DNA of 64,000 nucleotides. Source: Nocardia cyriacigeorgica. Its GTDB lineage: Bacteria > Actinomycetota > Actinomycetes > Mycobacteriales > Mycobacteriaceae. The stretch lies in the NCBI RefSeq assembly GCF_005863245.1, contig NZ_VBUT01000006.1, positions 248,001-312,000 of the forward strand, read 5' to 3'. The position numbers and the translations under genes were made by a program. Positions 16,720 through 24,458 of the stretch are shown piece by piece. Under the pieces are notes generated by a model, which saw nothing but the letters and a program-made list of their open reading frames with translations, ran no database searches and had not been told where the DNA came from. Every line of letters starts with the position of its first letter. Position 1 is the first letter of the stretch.

Positions 16720-17186
16720 GACGGCTCCGTTCGAATCGAGGTGCCGCCAGTATCGTCCGGGCCGCGCGGCGGCGGCAGCCCCGAACTCTCGGGGCGAAGG
16801 AATGCGTGGCAGCCGACTACCTGTGCGTGAACATGGCGATCGCGACGGCGTTGCCGATGAATAACGTTGTGCGCGAGCCACACTGGACGACGGCACGGCA
16901 TCGTACCCTGGATGTTGCCTGATCATCCAGGCCCGGCGGCCGTGACCTGTGTGACTACAAAACGAACGTTCCTTCCTTGACGCCGGGGATCCGGGGCGCA
17001 ACACTGGAATTCAGGTAAGCGGAGGACCCATCTCCTCTTAGGAGGTCGTTGTGGCCGGAACCACGGCGTCGATGCCGATCCAGCACTGCGCAGCCCCCGC
17101 GGCGCGTGCCCGATCTCGCGCGGCGCTGACCGCACCGAACGGGCCGATCGAAACAACGTCGTTTCCATATCGAAGGGTGCCCCCCG
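16720..17186. other. Gene-free stretch with a hairpin upstream of the PEP-synthase-like gene
   Basis: This 467-base stretch holds no supported gene. A perfect 8-base-pair hairpin, CCTGGATG/CATCCAGG with a nine-base loop, lies at 16907-16931. Two good Shine-Dalgarno-like strings (GGAGGACC near 17020, AGGAGG near 17040) precede a GTG at 17051 in a frame that does not join the downstream gene, so a short upstream peptide is possible. I looked for a rifamycin-associated element and did not see one. Confidence 0.45.
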
Positions 17187-19412
17187 ATGACCCTCATCAC
17201 CGCCCCGACCCGCCCCGGCATCGTCACACTCGCCGATCCACGCGCCCGCGACGCGGACCTGACCGGCGCCAAGGCCGCCGCACTCGCCGAGGCCGCCGCC
17301 ATGGGGCTGCCGGTCCTCGACGGTTTCGTGCTGACCACCGCGTGGTCCGAGCCCGAGCATTCACCGGAACTGTTGTGGCGCAAGCTGTCCGGCGGCGGCA
17401 CCCGCCCGCTGGTGGTGCGCTCGTCCTCGGTCGCCGAGGACGGCGCCGAACAGTCCATGGCGGGCATGTTCACCTCGGTGCTCGGGGTCCGGGGCTGGCC
17501 GCGCTTCCGGGAAGCCGTCGACGAGGTGCTGGCCTCCGCCACCGCACCCGCGCCCACCGAGGCCGCGGGTTCCGCGCCGATGGCGGTGCTGGTGCAGCCG
17601 TTCCTGGCGGCAAGCTGGGGCGGGGTGGTGTTCACCGCCGACCCGGTCACCGGGCGCACCGATCGGATGATGATCACCGCGGTGCGCGGCGGACCGGATG
17701 CGGTGGTCAGCGGCGCCGAAGACGGATGGACGGCACTGCTCACCCGATCCGGGCGGGTGCGGCGGGTCGTCGCGCACGACGCGCCAGGGTTGCCCGGGTC
17801 GGTGCGCCGCAAGGTGATTCGGATGGCGTTGCGCGCCGAGCGCATGTTCGGGTGCCCGCAAGATATCGAATGGGCGGTGGACGCCGCAGGAAACGTCCGA
17901 TTGCTCCAGGCCCGGCCGATCACCACGCTGCACGGACGCGTCACCGGACCGGTGCTCGGTCCCGGCCCCCTGGCGGAAACCTTCCCCGATCCGCTGCGCC
18001 CCCTCGAACAGGACCTGTGGCTCAGGCCGTTGGCCGAGGGGCTGCGTGTGGCGCTGGAACTGACCGGCGCCGCACCGGCACAACGCATTCGCGAATCTCC
18101 GGTCGCGACCAGTGTGCTCGGGATCGCCGTGGCCGACCTGGAACTCCTGGGTGCCATCCAGCCGCGGCGCCGGCTGATCGACCGGCTCGATCCCCGGCCG
18201 GGGGCACGCAAACTCGGCGCCGCCATGCGGGTGGGGCGGCTGGCGGCCGCGATGCCGCGGCTCGCGCGCCGCATCTGCGAACGGGTGGATGGCGACCTGG
18301 CCGCGGTGCCGCCGCTGACGGAGCTGAGCCGCGCACACCTGCTGGCGATCCTGGACAACTCGCGCACCGCACTCACCGCGCTGCACGGGTACGAAGCCCT
18401 GGCGGGGATGCTCGCGGGTGCCGATGAGCCCGCGCCGACGGCGGCCGCGCTGGCGCTGGCCGCGCTCGGCAGAGCCCGGGCCGAGGCAGTGCCCGTCCAC
18501 CGGGTGATCGAGGAGTTCCCGGTGGTACTCGCGCTCACGCCACCTCGTATCGGTGAGCCCGCCGCGCCACCGGATGCCGAGGGCGCCGAACTGCCGGATG
18601 TCGACCACCCTGTCGGTGAATTGGCGCTCGCCCGTGAGGCATTGCGGCTGCGGACCCGGTGGGTGCAGGAGCTCGGCGCGCGTGCGGCGTGGGAATTGGG
18701 GGGTCGGCTCGCCGCCGACGGCGTGGTGGACTCGGCCGCATCGATCGCCTTGCTGAGCTTGGATGAGGTGGTTGCTGCGACCCGGGGTCGTCGGTCGCCG
18801 CGTCCGGCGGGGGCTCCGGGACCGGCGGACGGCGTGGGCCTGGTGAATGGTGCTCGATTGGCGGATGGCGTGGGACCTGCGGAAGGCACGGTTCAGGACG
18901 CGCCGCGCACGACAGGTTCGTGGGGTGGTCCGCCCAGCGGCGGGCCGCTGACCGAATGCGGCAAGGATCGCAGCTCTGCCGGCCGATCGACCGACGAGAC
19001 GGGCTCGGCCACCGACGTCGCCGTTCATCTGCCCGCGCGATTCCGGCTCGCCGAGGACGGCTGGCCCGTCCCGGTGGGCGAGCGGTCCGGGTCCGGCGAT
19101 GGGGGTGTGGGTGCCGGTGGTGGCAGCGGGCGCGGTGTGGTGCATATCGGGGACAATCCGCCGCCGGGATCGGTGCTGGTGGTGCGCCATCTGGATCCGC
19201 GCCTGGCGGTGGTGGTGCCGCGCCTGGCCGGGTTGATCGCCGAAACCGGCAGTCCGCTCAGCCATGTCGCGATCCTGGCGCGCGAACAAGGTGTCGCGGT
19301 GGTGGTCGGGTATCCGGACGCCACCAGGCGGTTGCCGGACGGTGCGGTGGTCGAACTCGACGGGCGCACCGGCTCGGTGCGGGTGAACGGCGATGCGGAG
19401 GTGCGGCGATGA
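17187..19412 (+). CDS. PEP-synthase-like phosphotransferase (ATP-binding plus swivelling His domain)
   Basis: The 741-residue protein has an N-terminal PPDK/PEP-synthase ATP-binding domain (about 1-255: GAKAAALAEAAAMGLPV, VVRSSSVAEDG, DIEWAVDAAGNVRLLQARPI), a middle region without a recognised family (about 260-545), a Gly/Pro/Ser-rich linker (about 545-650), and a C-terminal PEP-utiliser mobile domain whose phospho-acceptor is His693 (ETGSPLSHVAILAREQG). This is the layout of antibiotic-inactivating rifampin phosphotransferases and distant PEP synthases, but the middle domain is not clearly either, so the acceptor is unknown. It is coupled (ATGA) to the next membrane gene. Confidence 0.8.
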   Translation: MTLITAPTRPGIVTLADPRARDADLTGAKAAALAEAAAMGLPVLDGFVLTTAWSEPEHSPELLWRKLSGGGTRPLVVRSSSVAEDGAEQSMAGMFTSVLGVRGWPRFREAVDEVLASATAPAPTEAAGSAPMAVLVQPFLAASWGGVVFTADPVTGRTDRMMITAVRGGPDAVVSGAEDGWTALLTRSGRVRRVVAHDAPGLPGSVRRKVIRMALRAERMFGCPQDIEWAVDAAGNVRLLQARPITTLHGRVTGPVLGPGPLAETFPDPLRPLEQDLWLRPLAEGLRVALELTGAAPAQRIRESPVATSVLGIAVADLELLGAIQPRRRLIDRLDPRPGARKLGAAMRVGRLAAAMPRLARRICERVDGDLAAVPPLTELSRAHLLAILDNSRTALTALHGYEALAGMLAGADEPAPTAAALALAALGRARAEAVPVHRVIEEFPVVLALTPPRIGEPAAPPDAEGAELPDVDHPVGELALAREALRLRTRWVQELGARAAWELGGRLAADGVVDSAASIALLSLDEVVAATRGRRSPRPAGAPGPADGVGLVNGARLADGVGPAEGTVQDAPRTTGSWGGPPSGGPLTECGKDRSSAGRSTDETGSATDVAVHLPARFRLAEDGWPVPVGERSGSGDGGVGAGGGSGRGVVHIGDNPPPGSVLVVRHLDPRLAVVVPRLAGLIAETGSPLSHVAILAREQGVAVVVGYPDATRRLPDGAVVELDGRTGSVRVNGDAEVRR

Positions 19413-19933
19413 ACGCGCGCGGACTGGGCATGCTGCTGGCGATCGGCTCGCTGATCGCCACCGGCACTTACGTGTTCGTGTATTTGTACCGGTGGGAATG
19501 GAACCGCGCCATCCTGACCGCGACGCTGTTCATCGCGGCCGAGATCGCGCTGGTCGCGATGGTGCTGATCAAGCGGTTGCGGGCCATCCAGCACGAGCTC
19601 GGCGACGGCAGTTACGACCGGAGCCGGGCCGAACGCGAACGCACCGCGCGCATCGTGCACGCGGCCGAGCCGGCCTCGCAGGTCGGATTCGCCTGGCTGG
19701 GTCGCCCGGATCGGCTCTCGGTGTTCGTCCCGGTGCTGCTCGCCGGCGGGGTGCTGCTGACCGGCGTGGCGTGGCTGGTCGAACGTCTCGCCAGGATGAC
19801 GGCGGGCCCCTCGGCCGAACGGCGCATCCTCGCGGGACTCGACCGGCTGCGCCTACCCGACGACGGATTCCTGACCCCCGCTCCGGACCGGCTACAGCTG
19901 CTGCGCGGGCCGTTGACCGACCCCAGGTGGTGA
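19409..19933 (+). CDS. Membrane protein coupled to the PEP-synthase-like gene
   Basis: The 174-residue protein has two close N-terminal membrane helices (about 6-24 and 33-53), a charged cytoplasmic segment (about 58-90, KRLRAIQHELGDGSYDRSRAER), a third helix (about 105-125) and a soluble tail with LPDDGFLTPAPDRLQLLRGP. No family was recognised. Its ATG overlaps the stop of the phosphotransferase gene and it is followed after three bases by the next gene, so the three proteins probably act together, perhaps anchoring the enzyme at the membrane. Confidence 0.75.
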   Translation: MNARGLGMLLAIGSLIATGTYVFVYLYRWEWNRAILTATLFIAAEIALVAMVLIKRLRAIQHELGDGSYDRSRAERERTARIVHAAEPASQVGFAWLGRPDRLSVFVPVLLAGGVLLTGVAWLVERLARMTAGPSAERRILAGLDRLRLPDDGFLTPAPDRLQLLRGPLTDPRW

Positions 19934-19936
19934 GCG

Positions 19937-20302
19937 GTGCGCCGCATCCTGGTGCTCGCGCTGCTCGCGGTGGTGGCCGCCGCGGGCATCACCGCGCTGT
20001 CGTCGAGCATGAAATTCCGAACCGACCGCGGACCCACCGGCAGTCGCACCCTCATCCATTTCACCGCCGAGTCCCGTCACCCCGCCGCGGCTGCGGCCCT
20101 GCGCCTGTGGGAGGAGTGCGCCAGCATCGCCAACCACGTCCGCCTCGTCGCGGGCCCGCGCCACGACGGCACCCGCTGGACCGTGGTCCTCGAACCAGCC
20201 CTCGGCCCGCACACCGAGCGCCGCCTCACCGGCTGCCTCGACGACCTCACCGTCGACGGCATCCGCGGCCACCACCTCGCCACCGAACGGCTCGCCAACT
20301 GA
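19937..20302 (+). CDS. Membrane-anchored or exported small protein, third gene of PEP-synthase-like unit
   Basis: The 121-residue product begins with a signal-anchor or signal peptide (MRRILVLALLAVVAAAGITAL) and a short extracytoplasmic domain with two cysteines (WEECASIAN and LTGCLDDL) that could pair. The mature part looks like a small alpha/beta fold (TLIHFTAESRHPAAAAALRLW...WTVVLEPALG). No family was recognised. GTG 19937 starts three bases after the upstream stop, so it belongs to the same operon. Confidence 0.7.
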   Translation: MRRILVLALLAVVAAAGITALSSSMKFRTDRGPTGSRTLIHFTAESRHPAAAAALRLWEECASIANHVRLVAGPRHDGTRWTVVLEPALGPHTERRLTGCLDDLTVDGIRGHHLATERLAN

Positions 20303-20406
20303 CCTCGCCCGCATCGGGGTTCGCGTGGGCGCGCAACCGTCCGGCGGCGCGCCGAGCCATCCGGCAACGATCGGACCCGCAGCCGGCTCGCGTTCGGGGT
20401 GCCGTA

Positions 20407-20460
20407 CACGTCACCACGGCGATCGCGGTCGCGGTCGCCCGGCGATCAGGTGGTGACGTG
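20407..20460. repeat. 11-base inverted repeat at the convergent end of the conservon
   Basis: CACGTCACCAC (20407-20417) and GTGGTGACGTG (20450-20460) are perfect complements around a 32-base spacer that itself can fold (GATCGC/GCGATC). The right arm includes the last codons of cvnD. It lies between the two convergent operons and may work as a transcription terminator, but it lacks a T-tract. Confidence 0.45.
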
Positions 20461-21060
20461 AGCCCGGGTCGCTCGGTCGATGAGGTGCTCGATCAGGCTG
20501 AGCAGCACGTTCTTCGACGAGACGCGGTCGCGGGCATCGCAGAGCATGACCGGTGTTTCCGGGTCGAGGTCGAGGGCGTCGCGGACCTCGTCGGTGGTGT
20601 AGCGGGGTGCGCCGTCGAAACAGTTGACGCCCACCAGGAACGGTAGTTTGCGTCGTTCGAAGTAGTCGATGGCGGCGAAGGAGTTGCCGAGCCTGCGGGT
20701 GTCGGCGAGCACCACCGCGCCGAGGGCGCCGCGGGCCAGCTCATCCCACAGGAACCAGAACCGGTCCTGTCCCGGCGTACCGAACAGGTACAGCACCAGG
20801 TCGCTGTCGATGGTGATCCGGCCGAAATCCAGTGCCACCGTGGTGGTGGTCTTGGATTCGACACCGGACAGGTCGTCGACCCCGGCGCTCATCTCGGTGA
20901 TCATCTCTTCGGTGCGCAGCGGCGTGATCTCGCTCAGTGCCGACACCAGTGTCGTTTTGCCGACACCGAATCCGCCCGCGATGAGAACCTTCACCGAGGC
21001 AGCCAGATGCGGCACCCCGTTCGGGTCGAGCCGGGCAGGGTCAAATTTTTCGGATTCCAT
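20446..21060 (-). CDS. cvnD: Conservon GTPase CvnD
   Basis: The 204-residue protein is a small GTPase-like switch of the MglA/CvnD type: P-loop GGFGVGKTT (29-37), switch region with T residues (ITPLRTEEM), G3-like FGTPGQDRFWFLWDEL and a base-recognition segment VGVNCFDG in place of NKxD. In Streptomyces, CvnA-D proteins form a membrane-associated, G-protein-like complex that influences development and metabolism. The ATG at 21060 overlaps cvnC by 20 bases. It is the last gene of a four-gene operon. Confidence 0.92.
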   Translation of the reverse strand: MESEKFDPARLDPNGVPHLAASVKVLIAGGFGVGKTTLVSALSEITPLRTEEMITEMSAGVDDLSGVESKTTTTVALDFGRITIDSDLVLYLFGTPGQDRFWFLWDELARGALGAVVLADTRRLGNSFAAIDYFERRKLPFLVGVNCFDGAPRYTTDEVRDALDLDPETPVMLCDARDRVSSKNVLLSLIEHLIDRATRAHVTT

Positions 21061-21415
21061 CCAGTACCGCTCGCAATACGTTGAGGTCGCCGGGCCCGGC
21101 CTCCGGTTGCACCGGAGCCCGGAAGATCAGGTGCCCGTCACCGATCAGATCTCCGACGAGAATCTTGGTCACTGCCAGTGGCAGTTTCAAGGTGGCTGCC
21201 ACCTCTGCCACCGATCGCGGCTGCGCACACGCCGCGACGATCTGCGCGTATTCGGGTTCGACACGCCGCATGGTCGGTGCGGGACGCGCCGCGACGACCG
21301 CGGTGAGCATGTCCAGATCGTGGGCGGCGCCCATGGTGCGCCCACGCGTCACCGCATAGGGCCGCACCAGCGGACCCGCCGCCTCGTCGAACCACGGCTC
21401 ACCCATACGCGTCAT
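21041..21415 (-). CDS. cvnC: Conservon DUF742 protein CvnC
   Basis: The 124-residue protein is a DUF742 member: a winged-helix-like fold with AGPLVRPYAVTRGRT near the N-terminus, IVAACAQPRSVAEVAATLKLPL in the middle and VLVGD-type ILVGDLIGDGHL. In conservons this family is always the third gene, between roadblock and GTPase genes, and probably links them. It starts 15 bases after cvnB and overlaps cvnD. Confidence 0.93.
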   Translation of the reverse strand: MTRMGEPWFDEAAGPLVRPYAVTRGRTMGAAHDLDMLTAVVAARPAPTMRRVEPEYAQIVAACAQPRSVAEVAATLKLPLAVTKILVGDLIGDGHLIFRAPVQPEAGPGDLNVLRAVLDGIRKI

Positions 21416-21430
21416 AACGAACTCACCACA

Positions 21431-21850
21431 TCACGCCTGTGATTCGACCTCGGCGGCGCCGTTGCGCGCGGTGGTCGACAGGTAGTTGCCCACCCGCTGC
21501 ACGGTCAGGTTCATCTCATAGGCCACCATGCCCAGATTCGCGTTCTCCGAGGCTTGTAGAGCGAGGCATGCGTTGTCACCGGCGGCGGTCACGAACAGCA
21601 CGGCGCGGTCGAGTTCGATGACGGCCTGGCGCACCCCGCCGCCGTCGAACCGGCTGCCCGCGCTGCGGGCCAGACCGTAGAGCGTGGAGGACATGGCGGC
21701 GAAATGCTCGCCGTCCTCGCGGGCGATACCGGCGGAATGACCGAGCAGCAAACCGTCGGTGGACAGGACGACCGCGTACCGGACGCCGGCCAGCCGTTCG
21801 ACCAGATCGTCGAGCAGCCAGTTGAGATCACTTGCGGGGGAAGTGGACAC
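21431..21850 (-). CDS. cvnB: Conservon roadblock/LC7 protein CvnB
   Basis: The 139-residue protein has the roadblock/LC7 fold seen in regulators of small GTPases: LNWLLDDLVERLAGVRYAVVLSTDGLLLGHSAGI at the N-terminus (read in parts) and the DRAVLFVTAAGDNACLAL strand later. Such proteins act as GTPase-activating or scaffold partners for MglA/CvnD-type switches. The start is GTG 21850, immediately after the cvnA stop (TAAGTG), giving strict coupling. Confidence 0.94.
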   Translation of the reverse strand: MSTSPASDLNWLLDDLVERLAGVRYAVVLSTDGLLLGHSAGIAREDGEHFAAMSSTLYGLARSAGSRFDGGGVRQAVIELDRAVLFVTAAGDNACLALQASENANLGMVAYEMNLTVQRVGNYLSTTARNGAAEVESQA

Positions 21851-24265
21851 TTAGCCTTCCTGTTCCTTCGGGGTCGAGCTCGGCGGTGCCTGCGCGACGG
21901 AATCGTCGGCGGGCAGCGGCTTACGACCTTGTCTGGTGCCGTTTTCGATGGCCGACATCAGGTCTCGGGCCTGTTCGGCGGTACGAGGTCGCTGCGCGGC
22001 GGGCTGCGGGGTCACCGGCTGCGCCAATTGCGGTGCGAGACTAGTCTGCCGGTTGCGCCGGGGTAAAGCGGGACGACCGTCGGCGGTGCGCTGCACCGGC
22101 TCGGCCGGGTGCGATGCGGGCTCGGCCGGCTGCGGTGCCTGCGCGGGCGGCGGGTCGGCCAGCAGGGTCGCGGTCTGGGCGGGCGCCGATTCCACGGCGC
22201 GCGTCGCCGGTTCGCTCGGCGCGGGCAGCGCCGGACGACGTCGCGGCTCGGTCACCGGGTCGCTGGGCGCGGGCCCGGTCTCGCCCGGCAGCAGCAGCTT
22301 CGACGGGACCAGCACGATCGCCCGCACGCCGCCGTAGTCGGATTCGCTCAACCGCACCGAGATGTCGTGGCGTGCGGCCAGCTGGCCGACGACGAACAGC
22401 CCGAGCCGGGAATCGGCCGACAGCGAGGCGACCCCGAAATCCGGTGGGTCGGCCAGCATCTCGTTGACCCGCGCCAGCTCGTCGGCGTCCATTCCCATGC
22501 CCTGGTCGCTGATCTCCACGACCAGGCCCTTGCCGACGATGTTGCCGGTGACCTCGACCCGCGATTGCGGCGGCGAGAACGAGGTGGCGTTGTCGACCAG
22601 TTCGGCCAGCAGATGCACCAGGTCGGCCACACCGTTGCCGGCGATTCGCGACTGCGGCAGCGTGCCGAGGCGAACCCGGGTGTAGTCGAGGGTCTCACCG
22701 ATCGCGCTGCGCACCAGGTCGATCAGCGGCACCGGGTTGCGCCAGCGACGGCCCGGTTCACCGCCGCCGAGGATGATCAGGTTCTCGGCATTGCGGCGTT
22801 CACGGGTGGCCAGATGGTCGAGCCGGAACAGCGTCTCCAGCATGGCCGGATCCTCTTCGCGCTGTTCGGCGGCGTCGAGGATCTCCAGTTGGCGATGCAC
22901 CACGATCTGGCTGCGGTGAGCGATATTCAGGAAGACCGCGCGCACACCTTCGCGGGTGCGGGCCTCGGTGATGGCGGCGGTGACCGCGGCGGCGTGCGCG
23001 TGCTCGAAGGCGGTGGCCACCGCGCCCAGTTCGTCGCGGCCGAAATCCAGGCGGGGCGCTTCCTGCTCCGGGTCGACCGGCTCGCCGTCGCGCAGCCGGC
23101 GCAGCATGTCGGGCAGCCGTTCGTCGGCGAGCGCGAGGGTCTGGTCGCGCATCCGCTTCAGCCGCCGGATGAAGCGGTTGGCCAGCACCAGCGACACCAG
23201 GAAGGCGATGAGGCTCATCAGCACGACCGTGACACCGAGAGCCAGTGAGGCCGCCGCCGATTCGGTGGCCGAATCGCGGGCCAGCTGCTGGGCATTGGTG
23301 TTGTGCAGGTCCCAGATATCGAGCAGCGCGTTGTCGACCTCGGCGGCAGCGGCCTGCCATTCCTCGATGGTCGACGGCAGCGGGACCGGGGTGTCGTCGG
23401 ACGTGCCGCGGCTGGTCGTGCGGCCGGAACCGGTGCCGGTCTGCCCGCCGGATCCGCTCGACTCGGTGGGCGGATCCATGGTGCGCTGCATCAGCGCGTG
23501 CTCCATGGCCGAGAGCCGCTGCCAGGCCGGGCTCGCCAGCAGGGCCTGCATCTTGTCGCGATAGGCCGGTTCGAGTTCGCCTGCCAGCTGCGGCAGCATG
23601 GTGTGGTGCGCGCCGACCTGAGCGACGAATTCCTCCGGCAGCGCGACCACACCACTGCCGTCGACCAGCGCCGCTTCGGCGAGCGCGTTGCTGCGCGAGA
23701 CGGCCTCGATGCCGTAGATGAGCCGGGTCGACAGCGCCAGCTGCACCACCACGGCCGGGTCCGGCGCCGAGCGCTGGGCCAGCTGGGTGCCGATGGTGAT
23801 GACGTCGAGCACCCGGGTGTAGAAGGTGTAGGCGTCCGGGGTGGGCAGGGCTCGCGCGTCGGCGCCGGTGCGCACCAGGGCCAGCTGCTGGCCGAGGGTC
23901 ACGAAATCGCCGACGTTGTCGCCGATGGTCTCCGAATCCAGTTCGCGCAGCGGGTTGGACGCCTCGATCAAGGCCTGGAAGGCGGCATCGACGCGTGGGC
24001 GGGTGGTGGCCAGTTCGGCGGCGGCGTTCGGATCACCGGCCAGGTGCGCGAGGGTGAGCCTGCGTTCCTGCTGGATCGCGTTCAGCAGCTGACGGGTGGG
24101 GTCGATCGCCGACTGCATCGCCTCGGCCCACTGTTTACCGTGATTGCCCCGGTCGACCAGGTATCCCGCTGCGCCCACGCCGACCACCAGCAGAGTCAGG
24201 CTCGGAATGAGCGCGATCGCCAGTATCCGGGTCCGGACACCGAGCCTCGCTCTGAACATCGGCAC
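21851..24265 (-). CDS. cvnA: Conservon sensor histidine kinase-like protein CvnA
   Basis: The 804-residue membrane sensor has an N-terminal helix (about 13-36), a large extracellular NIT-type helical sensor domain (about 40-330), a second helix (about 335-362), a HAMP-like linker, and a HATPase domain with N-box ELVDNATSFSPP and G-box QGMGMDADEL plus LGLFVVGQLAARH. A Pro/Ala-rich tail of about 150 residues follows. A standard phospho-acceptor H-box is not obvious, as in other conservon kinases. Start is GTG 24265 or ATG 24259. With CvnB-D it should sense an external cue and act on the GTPase. Confidence 0.92.
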   Translation of the reverse strand: MPMFRARLGVRTRILAIALIPSLTLLVVGVGAAGYLVDRGNHGKQWAEAMQSAIDPTRQLLNAIQQERRLTLAHLAGDPNAAAELATTRPRVDAAFQALIEASNPLRELDSETIGDNVGDFVTLGQQLALVRTGADARALPTPDAYTFYTRVLDVITIGTQLAQRSAPDPAVVVQLALSTRLIYGIEAVSRSNALAEAALVDGSGVVALPEEFVAQVGAHHTMLPQLAGELEPAYRDKMQALLASPAWQRLSAMEHALMQRTMDPPTESSGSGGQTGTGSGRTTSRGTSDDTPVPLPSTIEEWQAAAAEVDNALLDIWDLHNTNAQQLARDSATESAAASLALGVTVVLMSLIAFLVSLVLANRFIRRLKRMRDQTLALADERLPDMLRRLRDGEPVDPEQEAPRLDFGRDELGAVATAFEHAHAAAVTAAITEARTREGVRAVFLNIAHRSQIVVHRQLEILDAAEQREEDPAMLETLFRLDHLATRERRNAENLIILGGGEPGRRWRNPVPLIDLVRSAIGETLDYTRVRLGTLPQSRIAGNGVADLVHLLAELVDNATSFSPPQSRVEVTGNIVGKGLVVEISDQGMGMDADELARVNEMLADPPDFGVASLSADSRLGLFVVGQLAARHDISVRLSESDYGGVRAIVLVPSKLLLPGETGPAPSDPVTEPRRRPALPAPSEPATRAVESAPAQTATLLADPPPAQAPQPAEPASHPAEPVQRTADGRPALPRRNRQTSLAPQLAQPVTPQPAAQRPRTAEQARDLMSAIENGTRQGRKPLPADDSVAQAPPSSTPKEQEG

Positions 24266-24458
24266 ACCGTAAGCGACATCGTGACCGAATCGGGACTCGG
24301 GTCCCGTTGACCGGGACCGGATTTGACATCGGAGACCGCGGCGGAATAGCGCGGTCGGTCAACGCGCGAGCTGCGCGATTGTGACACCCGGCACCATCGC
24401 ACGCCCGGTGTGGGTAGATTGTGTGTACCGACGAGTAACCCACATCGAGGAGGCAACG
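24266..24458. promoter_or_regulatory. Divergent promoter region between conservon and gabD2-like gene
   Basis: The 193-base gap holds an inverted repeat GGTCCCG-N5-CGGGACC at 24300-24318 and a TTGACA hexamer at 24323-24328 with a plausible ATAGCG-like -10 about 17 bases later (rightward). GAGGAGG at 24447-24453 is the ribosome site of the dehydrogenase. The operator function of the repeat is inferred only from its position. Confidence 0.45.

Noticed and set aside
16800..16920. Coding-like stretch (VAADYLCVNMAIATALPMNN) in one plus frame
   Set aside because: It has no start, ribosome site or recognisable family and stops shortly after, so it was not called a pseudogene.
17187..19412. Firm call as rifampin phosphotransferase
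   Set aside because: ATP and His domains fit, but the middle domain is not recognisable by eye and no rifamycin-associated element is seen upstream.
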